Source of the DNA: Bacteroidota bacterium
Lineage (GTDB): Bacteria > Bacteroidota > Ignavibacteria > Ignavibacteriales > Melioribacteraceae
Direction: 5' to 3'
Length of the DNA stretch: 64,000 bases
NCBI GenBank assembly: GCA_018829205.1
Contig: JAHJUE010000006.1
Location: 62,001 to 126,000, forward strand
The notes under the pieces were generated by a model. The model did not search any database. It was not told the origin of the DNA and saw nothing but the letters and a program-made list of their open reading frames with translations. The position numbers were made by a program, and so were the translations under genes. Shown here piece after piece: positions 62,335 through 64,000 of this stretch (positions within the stretch are counted from its first letter, which is position 1; every line of letters starts with the position of its first letter).

Positions 62335-62368
62335 GATATACCTCTGCTTTTGAATTTGCATTATATAT

Positions 62369-62384
62369 TGCAAAGGGCGTACCA
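62369..62384 (-). promoter_or_regulatory. Sigma-54 promoter of the redox operon
   Basis: On the minus strand TGGTACGCCCTTTGCA matches the sigma-54 consensus TGGCAC-N5-TTGCW at all invariant bases (GG and GC with the right spacing). It ends 35 bases before the GcvH-like ATG at 62334, so transcription would begin near 62358. An NtrC-type activator is encoded downstream in the same unit. Confidence 0.8.
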
Positions 62385-62587
62385 ATAAAAAAATCTTTTT
62401 GATGATTGTTTGTAACTTATTATTTCATAATGAATTACGAGGAGAATATTATTGCAAAACAATTTTTCGAAAAAATCACTGGTGCTTAATTTTTCTACAG
62501 TGATTTATTCGAAATTAGATAAAATTGTGAGGATTGTTAAAAAAGGGGCTGAATGGCCATATTTTGAGTGTTGAATTTATATACATG

Positions 62588-62624
62588 GCTGTGCTGAAAT
62601 ATTCAACAATTATTTCAGCACAGC
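62588..62624. terminator. 14-bp hairpin after the multihaem cytochrome gene
   Basis: GCTGTGCTGAAATA pairs perfectly with TATTTCAGCACAGC around nine bases, 10 bases after the cytochrome stop. On the minus strand no T run follows directly, on the plus strand one does (62629-62636). It separates the cytochrome gene from the sigma-54 promoter of the redox operon and may act as a weak terminator or RNA 3' end. Confidence 0.65.
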
Positions 62625-62634
62625 TGTATATTTT

Positions 62635-64000
62635 TTATGGATTTAAGCCTGTGTGGCATTCAATACATTTCATTTCTTTCCATGCTTCTTCAATATCAAC
62701 AGGGTGTTTAAACTCAAGTTGTTCATTTATACTTGCAACCTGCAAATCTTGCGGATTTCCTTGCATATTAATTGTATGGCATTGATTGCAGTCCTTTGAA
62801 ATTACAAGTCCTTCCTCGCTAACATGATTGTCGAAATGGCATCTGAAACATCCGTCAAATTCCACGTGCCCAATATTGTTCGGATATTCGCTCCATTTTA
62901 CCTTCATTTCGGGAAATATATTTTTATTAAATTCATTCTGCAATCCTGTTATTGCCTTCTGTATCAATTCATATTTATTTTCAAATATATCAGGATAATT
63001 CTCTTCGTAAAAGTTGTTCATTTCATCTTTTATATAATTCATTGCTGAATCTGTAGTTCCGAAATCTTCCGATAAAATTGTCATAGAAATAGATTTAATT
63101 TCAGGTAATTCTTTTGGCATAGTTCCGGCGGTTATAGCATTATTAACAAAAAATGCGGGAGGATTATAATTATGTGAAGGCCGGTTGTGGCAATCCATAC
63201 AATCCATTGTCCTAACTTCAAGCGAATCCAGCATACCCTCTTCAAGCGGTTCATCTTCATTTTGATAAACAGTAATTTTTCCGGTTTTTAAATTTGTATA
63301 TCTAACCCATGGTATTACCTGATTTTTGGGATCGGTAGAAACATACTCTATTTTAACATCTTTATTAATATGCCAGTGTATACCTTCGGATAAACCAAGC
63401 GCTCCGAAATCGGGCCCGATTTTCATAACCATTCCTATATCCCATTCACTGCTTGTTTCATCATTTAAATAATGTCTCTGCATTTTTAATTTTTTTGAAT
63501 AAAATTTTTCGGGCCAATGGCATTGTTCACAAGTTTCTCTGGCCGGACGCAGATTGTGAATTGGCGTTGCGATCGGTCTATTGTAATCGCCAGTAATAAC
63601 ACCGTAAACCTGCCGCAAACCTGAGAGTTTTGACCTCATGTACCAGTCCGCGCCCGAACCGACGTGACATGCAACGCAAGCAACTTTAGCGTGTGAAGAA
63701 CCTTGGTATGCAGTGTATTCAGGTTTCATTACAACGTGGCATGTTGTTCCGCAGAACTCAACTGATTCCGAATAATGAAATGCTTCATAACTTCCAATAG
63801 CTGAAATAAATAATAAAATAACAGTTCCGAATAAAAAAATCATAGCGGCGTTTCTGTGTTTTACGTCGTTAAGATCTATTTTGGGCAGTTGGTTATGAAA
63901 TTCGCCTTTGCTCTTTTTTTCCCTTTTATTTTTTATAACCATTCCGATAGGGATTAATATTAATCCGCTTATCATAAATCCTGGGAGTACTATATATATT
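62635..64000 (-). CDS. NapC/NirT-type multihaem cytochrome c, N-terminus beyond window
   Basis: The frame stays open upstream of the ATG at 63975 to the window edge, coding IYIVLPGF before MISGLILIPIGM; together they form one membrane helix, so the gene starts outside. A second helix is AAMIFLFGTVILLFISAIG. Seven haem motifs are visible: FCGTTCH (three residues between the Cys), CVACH, CEQCH, CMDCH, CFRCH, CNQCH and CIECH. The region PEYTAYQGSSHAKVACVACHVG is typical of the NapC/NirT relatives in metal- and nitrogen-oxide-reducing bacteria. It is a periplasmic, membrane-anchored electron carrier that may take electrons from quinol, directly upstream of the HybA/NrfD unit. Confidence 0.92.
   Translation of the reverse strand, partial: IYIVLPGFMISGLILIPIGMVIKNKREKKSKGEFHNQLPKIDLNDVKHRNAAMIFLFGTVILLFISAIGSYEAFHYSESVEFCGTTCHVVMKPEYTAYQGSSHAKVACVACHVGSGADWYMRSKLSGLRQVYGVITGDYNRPIATPIHNLRPARETCEQCHWPEKFYSKKLKMQRHYLNDETSSEWDIGMVMKIGPDFGALGLSEGIHWHINKDVKIEYVSTDPKNQVIPWVRYTNLKTGKITVYQNEDEPLEEGMLDSLEVRTMDCMDCHNRPSHNYNPPAFFVNNAITAGTMPKELPEIKSISMTILSEDFGTTDSAMNYIKDEMNNFYEENYPDIFENKYELIQKAITGLQNEFNKNIFPEMKVKWSEYPNNIGHVEFDGCFRCHFDNHVSEEGLVISKDCNQCHTINMQGNPQDLQVASINEQLEFKHPVDIEEAWKEMKCIECHTGLNP

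Noticed and set aside
1-64000. CRISPR array, tRNA, rRNA, insertion sequence or prophage
   Set aside because: I saw no regularly spaced repeats, no cloverleaf sequence and no transposase, integrase or phage gene in any frame. A covariance search would settle RNA genes.

Overview
The window is about 64 kb of AT-rich DNA (GC by eye near 35%) from a bacterium of the Bacteroidota/Chlorobi side, most likely Ignavibacteria or a close relative. Three things point there. Two secreted proteins end in the type IX secretion (T9SS) type A sorting domain with its YPNPFNPST block, and a decayed third copy lies near position 1450. There are many lipoproteins and F-terminal outer-membrane barrels. The energy genes (multihaem cytochrome, HybA/NrfD-type complex) fit a respiring, facultatively anaerobic member. 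I saw no tRNA, rRNA, insertion sequence, prophage or CRISPR array. Both window edges cut genes: an outer-membrane barrel on the left and a multihaem cytochrome c on the right.

Left part (1-16 kb): methylglyoxal synthase, alanine racemase coupled to an M20 amidohydrolase, a lipoprotein MsrA-MsrB fusion, a giant propeller sensor kinase with its LuxR-type regulator, a secreted FG-GAP/UnbV protein, an esterase lipoprotein, a zincin-like lipoprotein and the ABC-F factor EttA. Middle (16-43 kb): a MacB-like permease, a saccharopine-dehydrogenase-like enzyme, two MGDG-synthase-like glycosyltransferases, a DEAD-box helicase, a secreted M14 carboxypeptidase with a sorting domain, a 600-residue protein I cannot name, a cupin plus PL10 pectate lyase behind a palindromic site, transporters, an MscS channel, a TPP enzyme, an anti-sigma partner-switch operon (two HATPase proteins and a STAS protein), small genes, and a single-chain chorismate mutase / prephenate dehydratase / DAHP synthase.

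Right part (43-64 kb): two long minus-strand units. The first is a complete chemosensory operon of the Wsp (alternative cellular function) type: three receptors, two CheW proteins (one with the WspD-like cysteine motif), a hybrid CheA with two Hpt domains, CheB, and a receiver-SpoIIE phosphatase as output in place of a diguanylate cyclase. No CheR is visible. The phosphatase could feed the STAS/RsbW module 5 kb away, but this is inference. The second is an electron-transfer unit: a multihaem NapC/NirT-type cytochrome, a sigma-54 promoter, a membrane GcvH-like protein, HybA-like ferredoxin, NrfD-like quinone subunit and a second GcvH-like protein, followed by a haem-binding sensor kinase, an NtrC-type regulator and an archaemetzincin protease. 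Both GcvH-like proteins have lost the lipoyl lysine, and the sensor, regulator and promoter form an evident control loop. I regard this second unit as the most interesting part of the window.
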